From Isoetes taiwanensis (lineage: Eukaryota; Streptophyta; Lycopodiopsida; Isoetales; Isoetaceae): a stretch of DNA of 64,000 bases. The notes beneath the pieces are model-generated. The model did not search any database, had not been told where the DNA came from, and was given only the letters and a program-made list of their open reading frames with translations. Within the stretch, counting starts at the first letter, position 1; every line of letters begins with the position of its first letter. The stretch is taken from NCBI GenBank assembly GCA_021234155.1, contig JAJEKV010000015.1:5341194-5405193 (forward strand), read 5' to 3'. The position numbers and the translations under genes were made by a program. Positions 23,050 through 34,090 of the stretch are shown one piece after another.

Positions 23050-24540
23050 AAAACCAAGGATCATAATTTACCACCACGAGCGGTGGCACATCCATCCAAG
23101 TGACAACAACAAAGAATATGCATTTAATACTAAAGGAAAACACCCAAACCCATGGTTCTACCCCTCGGACTCGATTGAGGATCGGTGGCCCGGCTAGGTC
23201 TCAAGAGATCGGCCGGACGAATCTTGACATGGCGTTGGCGGCGCCGGAACATCGGCTAGGGTTGTCCACTCCATCCAGCCCCTCACATTGCACACTGCGG
23301 ATGGGTCGATTCACGCTATGGTTTCGCTATAGCCTTCCCGACAGCTTGAGACTCAAAGGTATCACCCTTTTGAGTCTACTCGGGAGTTCATAGCGCCGGT
23401 CCGATGGCGAGTCGGGGAAGCGTCCCCTTCGGATCACGGTGGTTCCATGGGTGAGCTAGGGGAATGCCGTGCCGCATCGGCGACCCGCATCCATACCCGA
23501 CTTACTCACCCTAAATCTACTCAAAGTGCAAGATGCTCCATACGGATCACACCTCTACACCCGAAGGGAGGACCCATACCCGCCCTCTATGTGACCAGGC
23601 TATCGCCTAGCCCTTTGTAGGAGTCTCGGGGCCTTTTTATGTGCGTGCAAGACCCCACCCCCACTTCACCTGCTGTGTCCCTTCTCGGTGCTAAGCGGAC
23701 CATAAGCGTCGACCCGGTGGTCTCTTGTACCGCAAGCGCATCTAATGGGAAGTGCGGGGATTTTACCTGGGAGCATCCTACTATCATGGCTCGAGAGGTC
23801 TCTACCCCCTTAATTCCCCCATTTTGAGTAATACTATGCAAGAACTATCAATCCATCCTTTAAGAGCAAACCTAGAATCGAATATAAAGAGAACTTACCT
23901 TTACAATCAAGGGTTAGTTCCAAGTAAAAACCGCGAGAGAGCAGGCGGAACAAGACAACAAGTGCCCAGTGGGCGCTACCCTAGAATATCGGCCTATACT
24001 AGCCACCAACACAATTCACTGCTAGAGCCGTTGTCATTTGGTGCTTCCATCTTCACCGGGACTTGGCGTTCGGCTTTGGCTACAGTGCGTGCTTGGCAAA
24101 GGTGGCTTCGATTTTGACAGCGCTCAACTCCAAAAAGGTGGCGCTCGGCTCCTCAAAAAATGGCTTTCGGCTCCTCAAAGGTGGTGCTTTCGACTTGTGC
24201 GGATTCGGCTCCTCAAAGGTGGCTTTCGGCTCCCCTTAGGTCGATTATGGGTGATATGGGGGTGGTGATCCACCTTGATGGTTCAAATTAGCATCCACCA
24301 TGCTGGCCAATCGAGTTTGGCGGTGGCGCCTTCCCAAACCATAATTAGCTTAATTACCCCTTTTAAATATTAATCCCTAAATTATAGGTTATTATCCTTA
24401 ATAATTAAATTAGTACGACTAATTTAATCCCTTTAGGTTAACCCTTAGGTTACCATACCCCATGGTGGCGTATCTATCTATTTGGGTGGCGTGTCAATAT
24501 ATTTATCATTATCTGAGTATAAATACTTGGAATCGTCCGC
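23050..24540 (-). mobile_element. element B: 5' LTR and leader of the element A family
   Basis: Read on the minus strand, about 24540-23920 matches the element A LTR, and 23919-23053 matches the leader behind it, in the same order. Only this 5' portion is present: no second LTR or polypurine tract is found on the left. The outer LTR end (near 24534-24541) is altered compared with TGTG(A/G)CG. This is a truncated, inverted relative of element A. Confidence 0.75.
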
Positions 24541-26700
24541 GGTGAAACCATCTGCGCTGAGCATCACGGTTGAAGGAGCGCCTTGTCGTGGGCCGGGATC
24601 GACCACGGAAAATCGCGAGGCATGAGTTGGAAAGTTAAAAGTGTCCACAAGCGGGGAGGAAGCGGCGGGGCTAGTCCAGAAGGATGCAGTCTTGGGCCAC
24701 CAAATGCGCGTCGAGCACCCCAAACCCTCGAGGCCCTTTTCGCAACCCGGTTGCACATCACGCAACAATGACCTCACACGCCCTTTGCCGGCATGCCACA
24801 TGTCGCCTCCACCTCCACCACCGTCGCTGTGTCGCCACCACCACACCCACTGCTGCGGCTCACGCCAGCGAATAGGGTTTGTGCTGCGCATGGTGCGTTT
24901 GGAATTGTCCGGGGCTTCCCATGGCGAGGAGGGGAGGCGATCTCAACTTCGGTTCGCCCGTCGATATGAACCTCATCTTCCTCATGGAAAACGGGCTTAT
25001 CTTTGGACATAGACTACTACCCGACTTGCGGGATACCATTGCTACTCGTCTTCATTGAATGCCGCACAGAAAGGGGCGCGAGGAGGGGGTCGCTTGCTAC
25101 TTTGGATGACCGGCAGCTGTCGGTTTTTCTGTGCAAGACAATCAAACACCGCGGTACTGCGGGTGCACGCGTCGCAATTCTTTGTGGTAGCCCTTTCTTT
25201 GTGGGGTACGCTACTTCCTACATCAGGAAACGGCTTCTATCATACCTATCGGATGTGGATAGGTTGGCCCCTATGTCGATCTATCGATGACATACAACAA
25301 TACAAAGCGAGGAGGGTAGTGTGATGCTCTTGGAGACTTCAATGCCCTCAGCGGCACATAACGACCCGATGAGATTCGACCCTCGGACGGATGATGTATT
25401 GCAACTAAAGCCCTTGAGGAAGGAGCTTGGCCCACGAGCATCAGCTCACATTTAGAGTATCTTTGACCTAGTGATTTACAATGGGTGGCATAATGGCCAT
25501 CCTTGATAACATACTTCGAGGGCGGGAGAACCAAGGAGGTGGGTCAGTGTGGTAGACTATGTTTCGGTGGCGGCGGGACATGCATCTCGTCAAACATTTT
25601 AAGTCGAAACAAATGGTAGGGATGAGGAGGTGGACTCGGACCACCTACCACTCTACTTGCGGTGGCTTGGCGGGTTGATCCGGACACACAATGCGTGGCG
25701 TCCCCTACTTCTTATCGATGCACACATCGTATCGGAAAACAAGCATTCCCCACGGCCAAGCGGCGGGGGCCATCCACGACTCCACTCCCGGTGGAATGAG
25801 CCAGCAAGGGAAGAGTGGATGTGTCATTCACCCGTCTCCCTTCGGGTCGACCTAGCTGCGGAAGCATGAATAAACATGAGCACATAATAACAATATATCA
25901 ATACAATCACCTCGAGAAGGGTGAAACACATCATAATCATCACCTATACAACAACATCAACATGAGCAATAACAACAAGGGAAATCCTACCCGGGGCTCG
26001 AGACTCAAGGGGGTTATTTGAGGGCCTCAGTCGTTCTTGAGGCCAATTCATGGCAAATGGATTTGGATGATATAAGAACATGGTGAGAGTAGTCCCTCCA
26101 TCCGCCCCTCAGGTGCACACTTTTTGCGAGTAGGTTGAAAAGTATAGGGACTGGCGTAACTTTGCGGGTGCATAGCCAAAGGGGGACTCTGGCGGGTTGC
26201 ATCTCCCGGCCAGATGAGGCGGGAGAAGAGTCACCTCTCCCCGGAGGCATCCATGCCCATCACGGTGACTAGAGGGCCTTTGCGTGTGGACTTGAACCTC
26301 ATGGAAGGTGACACATCACCCCGGAGGTGTCGAGCTCATGCCTTGCCCCGATCGGTGACAAGCCATTAAGCCTAGACCCGTAGACCCCAGGTAGGCTTTA
26401 CACACGGAGGGGTCAAACTATGATGGGACAAGTTCCTCCTTGTCAACCCGGTCTAGTCCGCCACCCACAACGGTGGGCTCATTACCACCGGGGCGCAAGT
26501 ATTTGGGAACTAGTAGGTTTGTCTAGAGTCATCGCTATATAGGCTTTAGGCCTCTACCCCCTTCCCAATACATGGAGGTCACAAAGTAAAATACCAACAT
26601 CATCCAGGCTGAAATGAAGAGTAATATCTAATCTAACTACCTAAACATCGAGTTAGGTTCCTTTGTTAGGCTTATGATCTCGGGATCTATAAGGCCTCTA
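24541..26700. other. GC-rich stretch, no recognised gene
   Basis: From 24541 to about 25.1 kb the DNA is GC-rich with overlapping open frames on both strands, as GC-rich DNA gives by chance. A short coherent frame at about 24932-25050 reads as an amphipathic peptide, but I cannot assign it. The remainder to 26.7 kb shows nothing recognisable. Confidence 0.4.
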
Positions 26701-27260
26701 TGGCTGAACTAACATGCTAACCCGACTTATTGCCTAGCCAAAGGCGGCTTTACTGAGAATGACTAATTACACGGTACTCGACCTGCTCTAGATCCTCGGA
26801 ATCGTCCATGCCCACGATCCTGAAGGCTGGCGCTACTTCGAAGATCTGTTGTGCAAAGGTGGCTTTTCAGAGCCTGGCAATGCGAATTGAGGTCTTGGCT
26901 AAAGCGAAATGGCTCAAGAGAACCCTAAATGCAAGGGAAAGGAGCTCAAGGAAAACCCTAAAGTAAAAGAAGAAAAGGTTTAGGGTTTAAGGGGAGAGCC
27001 CTTATCTAGAAACCCTTAGGGTTAGGTTAGACATTGGCCAAATGGGGTTTAGCCATTTGGCAATGGGGTCCATGGGGTTTATAATTGTGTATGTTTATTT
27101 AACATGCACAACATTCGAGGTTGCTCCCCTAGGTGCAACACTTGCCCCCTAGGTGCAACCCTTTAACGGCTCTCAAGTACATGTCTTTAAGTGACATGTA
27201 TGTGTGGCGATGGCGGTATAATATCGTATTGGGATCGTATATTATCTTTGGAGCGTCACA
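26700..27260 (-). repeat. LTR of the minus-strand gypsy part
   Basis: On the minus strand it starts TGTGACGCTCC at 27260, directly after a polypurine tract. The inner end at about 26700 is only approximate, because the partner LTR is missing. Single TTTAGGG-like words inside it are not a telomere array. Confidence 0.5.
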
Positions 27261-27273
27261 TTCTCCCACCTTG
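27261..27273 (-). other. polypurine tract of the gypsy element
   Basis: Minus-strand CAAGGTGGGAGAA abuts the LTR start TGTGACG. It is almost the same as the tract of element A at 16697. Confidence 0.7.
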
Positions 27274-27989
27274 ACTTGATGTTGTCCTCGGCATCGCGTC
27301 GTCCCCACCTTGAAAACGCATATCCCTGCAATCACATTTAATATACATAGAATTTACAATATGATTACCTCAAGGTAATATTTTAATTTATCATCACATA
27401 TCCTTGTATAATATCGTACTATGGTGAGAGGCTCTTTCGTCCTCTACTTCATCATCTATTATTCACAAAAATTTTTATGGCTTATACCATTATTATAACT
27501 TCCAAAATTTCCTACTTAAGATTCCACATGGTTCCCTTACAACACATCATGATAAAATTATGTGTTGCAAGTCTTCATGATGTGACCTTCTGTAGCTAGA
27601 CTCTCCTATTGGCTGCGGGTCCAACACTACGTTAGTACACATTTAATTAATATAAAGTTGGTTGTTAGGGAACCACCCATTAAATACAATTACATGAATG
27701 CAAGGCATATCTTCGGCGTAGGAAGATTATGTTTCTTCCATCATTGGCCATGGAGGCAGGCCCTAGCATGCCTAGGATGCTCACTCATGCCTACACCTTT
27801 AGTTGCCTTTGGCATGGAGGATAGTGTCCTTGGCGTATTTGGGCGTGAAGGATAGAGTCCCTCCGTGGTAGTAGGCATTGGCTAGCGGTGCTTTCCTATC
27901 AATGCATACACGAATGACCTCTTATCTCTCAAGGTCGTCTACTTCCGTGGGGACGGAAGTAGACTTTTAATCTACCTTCCACTCACCTA

Positions 27990-29275
27990 TCAGTCGATGT
28001 CGACTACGCCCGGTGACGAGCCGACCCTTGCATTGCTCCATGAATTGGGGGTCTTGTTTCTCCAAATCGATTGTAGTACCCGCGTGGCGTCTTCCACGAC
28101 TAAGTCGTCCATTTCACAAGGTATTGGAGAAATTTGGATCTTCTTGTCTTCTTGAAGAACCTCGGGGGCGATTTCAAGATGGTCGTCCAGTCATTTCCGA
28201 TAACTTTCAGTTGTCTCCAATACTTTCTACGAGATTAGGAGTGTGCTTCTTTAGGAGACTTACATGGAAGACCCTATGGATTTTTAGATGTCTTTGGCGG
28301 GTCCAACTTGTAGGATTGGGTACCTACTATTTTGCTTATCACGAAGGTCCAGCCCATCTTGGAGCAAGCTTCTTGCAATTTCGATCGCGGAGCTTGGCTG
28401 CTTCACCTTGATCTTCAACCATACGTGTCTCCCACGGAAATTCCCTTCTTGGCCTATGCTTGTCGGCGATGCTTTTCTGCCTGCTTCTTGCTGCTAGGAG
28501 GTATTCTCTTACCTCCTCCACCAACTCTTGCATCTCCGAAAGCATCTACTGGGAGACTTCCACTTTTGACCTTTGGATTGTGCCAAGTATGCGGGGTAAG
28601 ACAACGATACCCATAATTGATCATAAAGGAGACATCTGCGATGACTCACGCTTGTCTTCTTGTTAATGGCCGAACTCTACTAAGTGGATGAAATCTTCCC
28701 ACTTAGATTGCTTGTTCAAACATAGCTTCTTAACATATCTTCAATGATCCTATTGGTTCGCTCCGTCTGACCATCTGTCTGCGGGTGGTATGCCGAGCTC
28801 ATAGAGAGCTTCGTCTGGATGGTGGTAAATAGGTCCTGCCAAAAAGCACTCATGAATTTAGAGTCCCTATCGAGATTATCTCCCTCGGCATGCCGTGGAG
28901 CCTAAAATCTCCTTAGCAAATGGGACGGCGGTATCAATGTTGTGTCAGTTGTCCTGCACGGCACAAAGTGTGCCATCTTCGACAACTTATCGACCACCAC
29001 CATCAAGGCATCCTTGCCTCTTGCTGTTCTTGGAAGTCCTGTAATGGAGTCCATGCTTATGACTTCCCACTTAGCATTTGGCAGCGCAGCGGCTCCAAGG
29101 CTCTTGGGATTGGGAGTTGCTCGCCTTTTTTCTAGCGGCATATCGGCACTCCACGAATGTATCTTGCTATCTACTTCTTCATGCGGGCCAGAAGTAGCTG
29201 CTTCTAATCTTGAAGTATGTCTTCATAAACCGTGCATGCCCCGCCATGGGAGACCGAATGTGCAACCGCGAAAAC
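27990..29275 (-). pseudogene. gypsy integrase with C-terminal module, broken
   Basis: In minus-strand order, an HHCC-type zinc-binding region begins at about 29270 (SPMAGHA, then YFWP). The DDE core follows: EVISMDSITGLP and DKLSKMAHF lie at about 28960-29080, and the SAYHPQTDGQTER-type motif is recognisable at about 28755-28797. A C-terminal stretch around 28100 has the LVKW and EDAT words of chromodomain-like or integrase-tail modules. Integrase joins element DNA to the host chromosome. Several frame changes between 28900 and 28545 and again near 28100 make this copy inactive as written. Nothing upstream of the zinc region (RT, RNase H) remains on this strand. Confidence 0.85.
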
Positions 29276-29280
29276 CCGGC

Positions 29281-30330
29281 CGGTAGAGCGGTTCGGTCAA
29301 GGGAAGAAGCCGAAGCCGCGGGTCCTCAGGCTCTAATTCAGACTCGATTTCCGGATCGGAAGAAGCGGGGAGGAGGAGAGGCAGGACCGCGGGAGGGTCC
29401 AAACCATGATAGGGGCGGGACACAATCGACTATCGAGAAGAAGGTCGACTTCGGCACTCGGCAATGTATGGAAAGCAAGAAAGTTGGAGAGGCCCCGAGG
29501 GGATAGCAGGTCGAATGGAAGGCGAAGCATGGTTGGATGAAATGAGGGAATATGGAAATGCCTATGGTATGAAGGACAAGGACAAAGGCGAGTAGCTACA
29601 ACCAACTTGAAGGAAGCGGCCGAGTTTGGTGGAAGGGCTACGCCAAAGCACATGGACTAGCGAGGGACGATTCGCGGGTTCAAGAAGTTTGCTAAGGCAT
29701 TCAAAGCGTCATTATGTGCCAAGAGAACACAAGTGTCACATGATGCGGCCAGTTTTCTGAGGTTCTGCCGAGGGCAATAAATCAGTTGAAATGCAGCGGA
29801 AGAATTCATGAGACTAAGGCTCTATGTGCGAAGTTGAGTGAAAGGCTTGCCGATGGATGGTTACATTGAAGGATTGAACGAGGAGATCCGGAAGTTAGTA
29901 AGAGCAATAAACCCTAGGACGGTGTCAGAAGCGGGAATCAAAGCGGTCGGCCGCAGGAACCCGGACCCCAAGAGCATGCACCAAGGCAGCGGTATTACGG
30001 GGATAAAGGAAAGGGCCGCGGGGAAGTTATAGCGAGAGCGGCAAGTCCAGCGCCGCTGGGCCTCAATACAACGCTAATCATGGGAAGCAGGGCAATGCAA
30101 ACTTTGGCAAGCAGGATAAGAAACAGGTGACCTTCAAAGAGCAAGGAGGGGGTTCCAACTATTCCAAAGCGGTGAAAGCGGTTTTGCAATCCATTCCCAA
30201 AGAGAAGAAGCGGGGAGTGTATAAGCGGTGTGCTTTAGGTGTTTTCCAGCCGGGGCATAGGACAAACAAGCGCCCCTTGGTGATGAAGCAGCGGCATTAG
30301 CGAGAGATGGGATGGGAGACACCCACGGAC
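29281..30330 (+). pseudogene. gypsy gag, broken
   Basis: Frame-jumping remnants match a plant gypsy gag layout: a capsid-like part (LDEM, EAAEFWWKGYAKAHGL and FKAS words, about 29530-29720), then a basic, glycine/serine-rich part (about 29930-30120), then KKQVTFKEQGGGSNYSK at 30118-30170. A cysteine-histidine knuckle is not cleanly visible. At least four indels separate the pieces, many beside CG. Gag would coat the element RNA. Confidence 0.65.
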
Positions 30331-31890
30331 GTTGGCGAGGGCGGCGCCCTAGACTATATCGGGATGAGTGCCATATTTTTGCCGCCATTGACGGAGCGAG
30401 AGTCGGTACCAAGTCATTTCAACAACCGGGAGCGCCAAGTCAAGTCTTTCATAGTGTTGATAGATGGGGAGCACCCATAACTTTGCTTCTCTAAGGATGG
30501 TACGGATGTTGAAGCTGAAGCCCTTGAAGTCCAAGCCTAGGCGGTTGTCTTGGCTAGTGGGCGATCCGACACAGCGGGGAAGAGGATGAACTTCAAGCGT
30601 AGACTTGCGGGGTATCAATGTTGCATTGGGAGCCGAAGTGATGAACATCGGCAAGTACGACTTGATCATAGGCATGGAATACCTTGGACCAGCAGAAGCG
30701 GTAATTGATTGTGGGAAGCGGAAAGTAACCTTAACAACGCCAGAGGGCAAGGTCATTGAGATAGCAGGTAAAAAGTCACCCCAATCATGCAATGCATGTC
30801 TAGTGAGAAGTTACTTAAATGCATAAGAAAGGAGCAAGTGGCCTATCTCCTTAAACTTGAGGTTGACGACCAAGAGACAGAAGAAGAGAAAGAGGCCAAA
30901 ACATTGAGCAAGCTCCCAAAGCCTATAGCAAAGTTGGTGAAGGAATTCCATGACTTGTTTCCTGACGAGATTAAGCAGCTTCCACCTTACAGAGGAATCG
31001 AGTGTGAAATAGCATTTGAGCTAAGGGACTAAGCCAACAAGCAAAGCCCTCTGAGAATGTCGGCCGATGAGTTGGCCGGAATTGAAGAAGCAAGCTGCAG
31101 GAATTGCTAGACCTAGGGTTCATAAGACCCTCTCCTTTTGGGCGCCTATCCTTTTGTGAAGAAGAAAGATGGAAGCCTTAGGATGTGCATTGACTACGAG
31201 TCAATTAAATAAACACACCATTAAGAACAAGTATGCTTTGCCTAGATCAGATGATCTAATGGACCAATTGCAAGGAGTGAAGATCTTTTCCAAGATAGAT
31301 TTGAGATCAGGTTATCACCAAATCAGAATCATGGAAGAGGATATCCATAAAGGCGCATTCGGGGGCGAGATATGGCCCTCTGAGTTCCACAAGTGATGTC
31401 GTTTGGATTGTCTAATGCTCCAGCAACCTTCATGAGGCTCATGAGCGATGTTTTCCGTGAATTCTAGACTCTTTCATCATAGTTTTCTTTGATGATATTC
31501 TAGTTTCTGACAAGTCCCTAGAGGAGCATGTCCAACACTTAAGAAAGGTGCTTGAAGAGCTAAGAAGGCATCAACTCTTTCTTGAAGCTATCAAGTGCCA
31601 CCGCGCAAGAAAGGGTGGAGTACTTGGGGCATGTGATCACAGCAGAATGGATTTCCACGGATCCTGCGAAGATCGAAGCAGTAATTGATTGGCCGGCACC
31701 GAAGAACACCCATGAAGTGAGAAGCTTCCTATATTACTGGGAAATTAAGTAAAGAACTTTGCAAAAGTAGCAGGCCTTATTGTGGACCCACCAAAGGGGG
31801 AAAGATAAAGGATTGGGCAAGTCATTGGCAAAAGAAGGCCCATCGGCGTTTGAGAAACCATCGTAGCCCATCCTTAAGGTCATCATGAGA
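30331..31890 (+). pseudogene. gypsy protease and reverse transcriptase, broken
   Basis: The retropepsin region lies at 30440-30760. Its open part (30605-30826) includes YDLIIGMEYL, the conserved segment before the RT. The protease active-site loop near 30465 is damaged. Next comes the FPDE...LPPYRGIECEI linker (30955-31015). RT motifs follow in changing frames: MCIDY (31180), [13 protein letters not shown] (31289-31330), MSFGLSNAPATFM (31397-31435) and FFDDIL (31484-31502). Similarity fades after 31810, before RNase H. RT copies the element RNA into DNA. Confidence 0.85.
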
Positions 31891-31897
31891 AGACAAA

Positions 31898-32371
31898 TCA
31901 TTTTGCTTCTAAAATGTTATAGTTAGACAACTTCCAACCATAACGCCTATAACTAACCTTAATTTCTTCGATCTGCTCCATATTCGTGACATCAAAATTT
32001 TTGAAGGAGAAAGTATAACTATATACTTTGTTATCCGTCGTATTTTTCACCAAGGATTCAAGGACACAATTGCCACATTCTCCAGGCACATCTTCAAGTT
32101 TTAACAATATCTCATAGATGTATCTAACAAGCATCCAACAAGCAGAGACCTCATTACATATTGTATATCCTTCCATGACCTCAAAAAACCATTTCTTCTG
32201 TAATAGGTCTTGCTTCATATCATACCCTTCAAAACTAACATCATCCAATGAGATTGCTCTGAATTTTGCATTTGTATCTGTCATGCAAAATTCAAAACCT
32301 CCAACTCCCCGTTGGGGCCGAGTCATGTTAAAAAAAGAATAAGTTATGCAAATGATTTTCACAATAAGCAT
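31898..32371 (-). CDS. uncharacterised 157-residue ORF
   Basis: This uninterrupted frame has mixed, protein-like composition (Trp, Cys and charged residues spread through it), unlike the low-complexity frames around it. The more convincing part begins at an internal Met (about 32326), reading MTRPQRG, and continues to the stop at 31898. It has several Cys (including CGNC) but no motif I recognise. It abuts the truncated end of the gypsy RT. It may be the last exon of a spliced gene or an old transposon ORF, and no function is proposed. Confidence 0.35.
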   Translation of the reverse strand: MLIVKIICITYSFFNMTRPQRGVGGFEFCMTDTNAKFRAISLDDVSFEGYDMKQDLLQKKWFFEVMEGYTICNEVSACWMLVRYIYEILLKLEDVPGECGNCVLESLVKNTTDNKVYSYTFSFKNFDVTNMEQIEEIKVSYRRYGWKLSNYNILEAK

Positions 32372-32400
32372 AAATGTTTTTCAAAGGCAACATAAGTCAA

Positions 32401-32950
32401 ATTCCAACCCCAAACACACATTGGAAGAGTCACATTTTAAAAAAAAGCCAAATATTATCCTAAACCTTCACAAAGATTGCAAAGGACCTCCACAATAAAA
32501 ATAAAGGTTATTTAAATTCCAACACAAGTTGGAAGTAGATACATCTTTGGAAAAGATGATCTTTTAGAAGATCCACCTACAATCTGGAAGATCTATCTCA
32601 AAAAATTAACTAGAGCTCTCACTAAGAGGTGTTGCTTCCAACTTGCCTTGGAAGTACTACAAAACTCTAGTTCAACCAGAAAGCTACAAAACCAAACTTC
32701 CAACACATGTTGGAAGCAAGCAAACCTCAATTTTATATACCTATCAACTTAATTATCCATTCATAATTCATTCTAGAAGTTATGCCACATCTTAAAACTT
32801 AAGAGGACCAAACTTCCAGCTTGTGTTGGAAGTTTATTGAAACCCTAACCCAACCATAGGAAGTCTTGTTATTATTTGACACAAGTTAGAAGCTGGCAAA
32901 AGATTATTGCTCCATTTAAATATGGTACTTTCAGCACACGTTGGTAGCTG
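32401..32950. repeat. cluster of short interrupted palindromes (CTTCCAACA..TGTTGGAAG)
   Basis: Near-perfect inverted repeats of about 18-20 bp lie at 32517-32534, 32635-32654, 32697-32716 and 32813-32832. Degenerate relatives are at about 32401, 32880 and 32930. The best copy has 9-bp arms (CTTCCAACA/TGTTGGAAG) around two bases. Spacing is irregular (60-120 bp) and the DNA between copies is unrelated. No gene is present. Confidence 0.7.
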
Positions 32951-33599
32951 ACGCCATACTTTAGGCTTGACAAAGATGCTCATGTAATCTTAGAGTTTAA
33001 GGGCTCAAGTCAACAATGGGCTGAAAGGCTCACCTACAACATGTTGGGCTCTCTAAGCGAGGGATATGGCTCGCGCAATATTAATAAAGATATATCTATA
33101 GCCTTCAAGTCTATGGACATCAGGATAGGGGGTCTGGCATGAACTGAGCTTTGTTTTACCAAGCATTCATGATGTTTGGGACACACTCTAAGATCCTAGC
33201 AAAGGTTGGTTTGGGGGGGTCCAATGCTCTATACGTGGAGTGACTTAAGCAGCTCTAGACTCTAGCTCCTTTCTAGATGTCCTGGTAATAGGGAGTGTCA
33301 ATGTGGCAGCTAAGTCAAACTGTATTGGTAAGACAAAAAATTAGGTCAAGATTTATGCATTTGCCATGAGCAGAGGTGGTATACCAATACTTGAGCTTGG
33401 GTTGCTATGCTGAGGTCTTAATCGAATATGTATTATAAACAAACCCTAATTTTGAAACTTTGAGGGCTTGAGCAATTTTGGTCATTTTGAGGTGGGGTAT
33501 AACATTTCTAGCCTAATTTGAGATAAAAAAATAAGTTCTACTAGACTGTCTAATGGTTCTATTGCAACAAATTTCAAATGGTTTGGAGCTGTCTAGGTC

Positions 33600-33925
33600 A
33601 CATTATAAAGGTTCAAAGTTTTGACTACTGACGACGTGTGTCACAGGCCCGAGTGAGATTCTCAATTGTGCTCCTAGCGCACGGCGTGAGTACTGGCAAC
33701 CTGTTTGGGTCCTAGATATCGCCAAACTGATGAAGTGAAGGCATTTTCTTGCTTTACTCGATGAGTAGAGCCCAAAAACATCCTTGTTTGCTCAATTTGG
33801 GGTAGTTTGGGGTAGATCATGAGGTCGACTACTCACGACATCGCCATAGGCCCGAATAAGATTTTTAGTAAATTGCTCCTCGTGCTTCTAGCACAAGGCG
33901 TGAAATCTTGGAGGTTTGTTTGGTC
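33600..33925 (+). repeat. dispersed repeat, two copies, related to 46.2 kb
   Basis: A block with ACTACT(C/G)ACGAC, AGGCCCGA, AGATT, TTGCTCCT and GCACG/AAGGCGTGA is present at about 33620-33700 and 33825-33920. A third relative is at about 46205-46290. A tRNA-like sequence lies near both loci (34.02 and 46.12 kb), so this may be the body of a composite SINE or another small repeat family. No gene is seen in 33.0-34.0 kb. Confidence 0.5.
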
Positions 33926-34014
33926 ATATTGAAGGTTTAAATCCTTTTGAATCACGAAGAGAATTATACATCTTGCTTAATAGATTAGCGTGCATAAAAG
34001 ATTGCAGCACTATT

Positions 34015-34090
34015 ACACTAGCTCAAATGGTAAGTACAGTCGGCTAGGAGCCAAGAAGTCAAGGGTTCAAATCCCTGTTAAAATTGTCAC
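34015..34090 (+). repeat. tRNA-derived SINE head
   Basis: Box A TAGCTCAAATGG (34019-34030) and box B GGTTCAAATCC (34064-34074) are both close to consensus and 33 bases apart, as in a tRNA. The T-arm stem AGGG/CCCT is intact. There is no convincing full acceptor stem, so a SINE or tRNA relic is more likely than a tRNA gene. Confidence 0.6.

Larger units (their letters stand above)
26700..31890. mobile_element. rearranged Ty3/gypsy element (integrase minus, gag-pro-RT plus)
   Basis: From 29275 down to 27262 the minus strand carries gypsy integrase, then a polypurine tract, then an LTR. From about 29281 up to 31890 the plus strand carries gag, protease and RT, ending before RNase H. The two halves meet head to head near 29280 and are complementary in content. 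One element with an internal inversion and loss of RNase H explains this, as do two truncated elements side by side. The sequence alone does not decide. Confidence 0.75.

Noticed and set aside
23050-24540. Element B as a complete LTR element paired with an element A LTR
   Set aside because: It lies on the opposite strand, has no polypurine tract and no same-orientation partner LTR within the window.
24478-25010. Overlapping open frames on both strands in a GC-rich patch as host genes
   Set aside because: Long frames in all phases are expected from GC-rich DNA, and no domain, splice pattern or consistent frame supports any one of them.
26930-27030. Interstitial telomere (AAACCCT words)
   Set aside because: Words are single, not tandem, and lie inside the gypsy LTR.
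32401-32950. CRISPR-like array
   Set aside because: Repeats are irregularly spaced, palindromic and degenerate, spacers are unequal, and the genome context is eukaryotic with no cas genes.
34015-34090. Functional tRNA gene
   Set aside because: Boxes A and B and a T-arm stem are present, but no full acceptor stem or convincing anticodon arm can be drawn.
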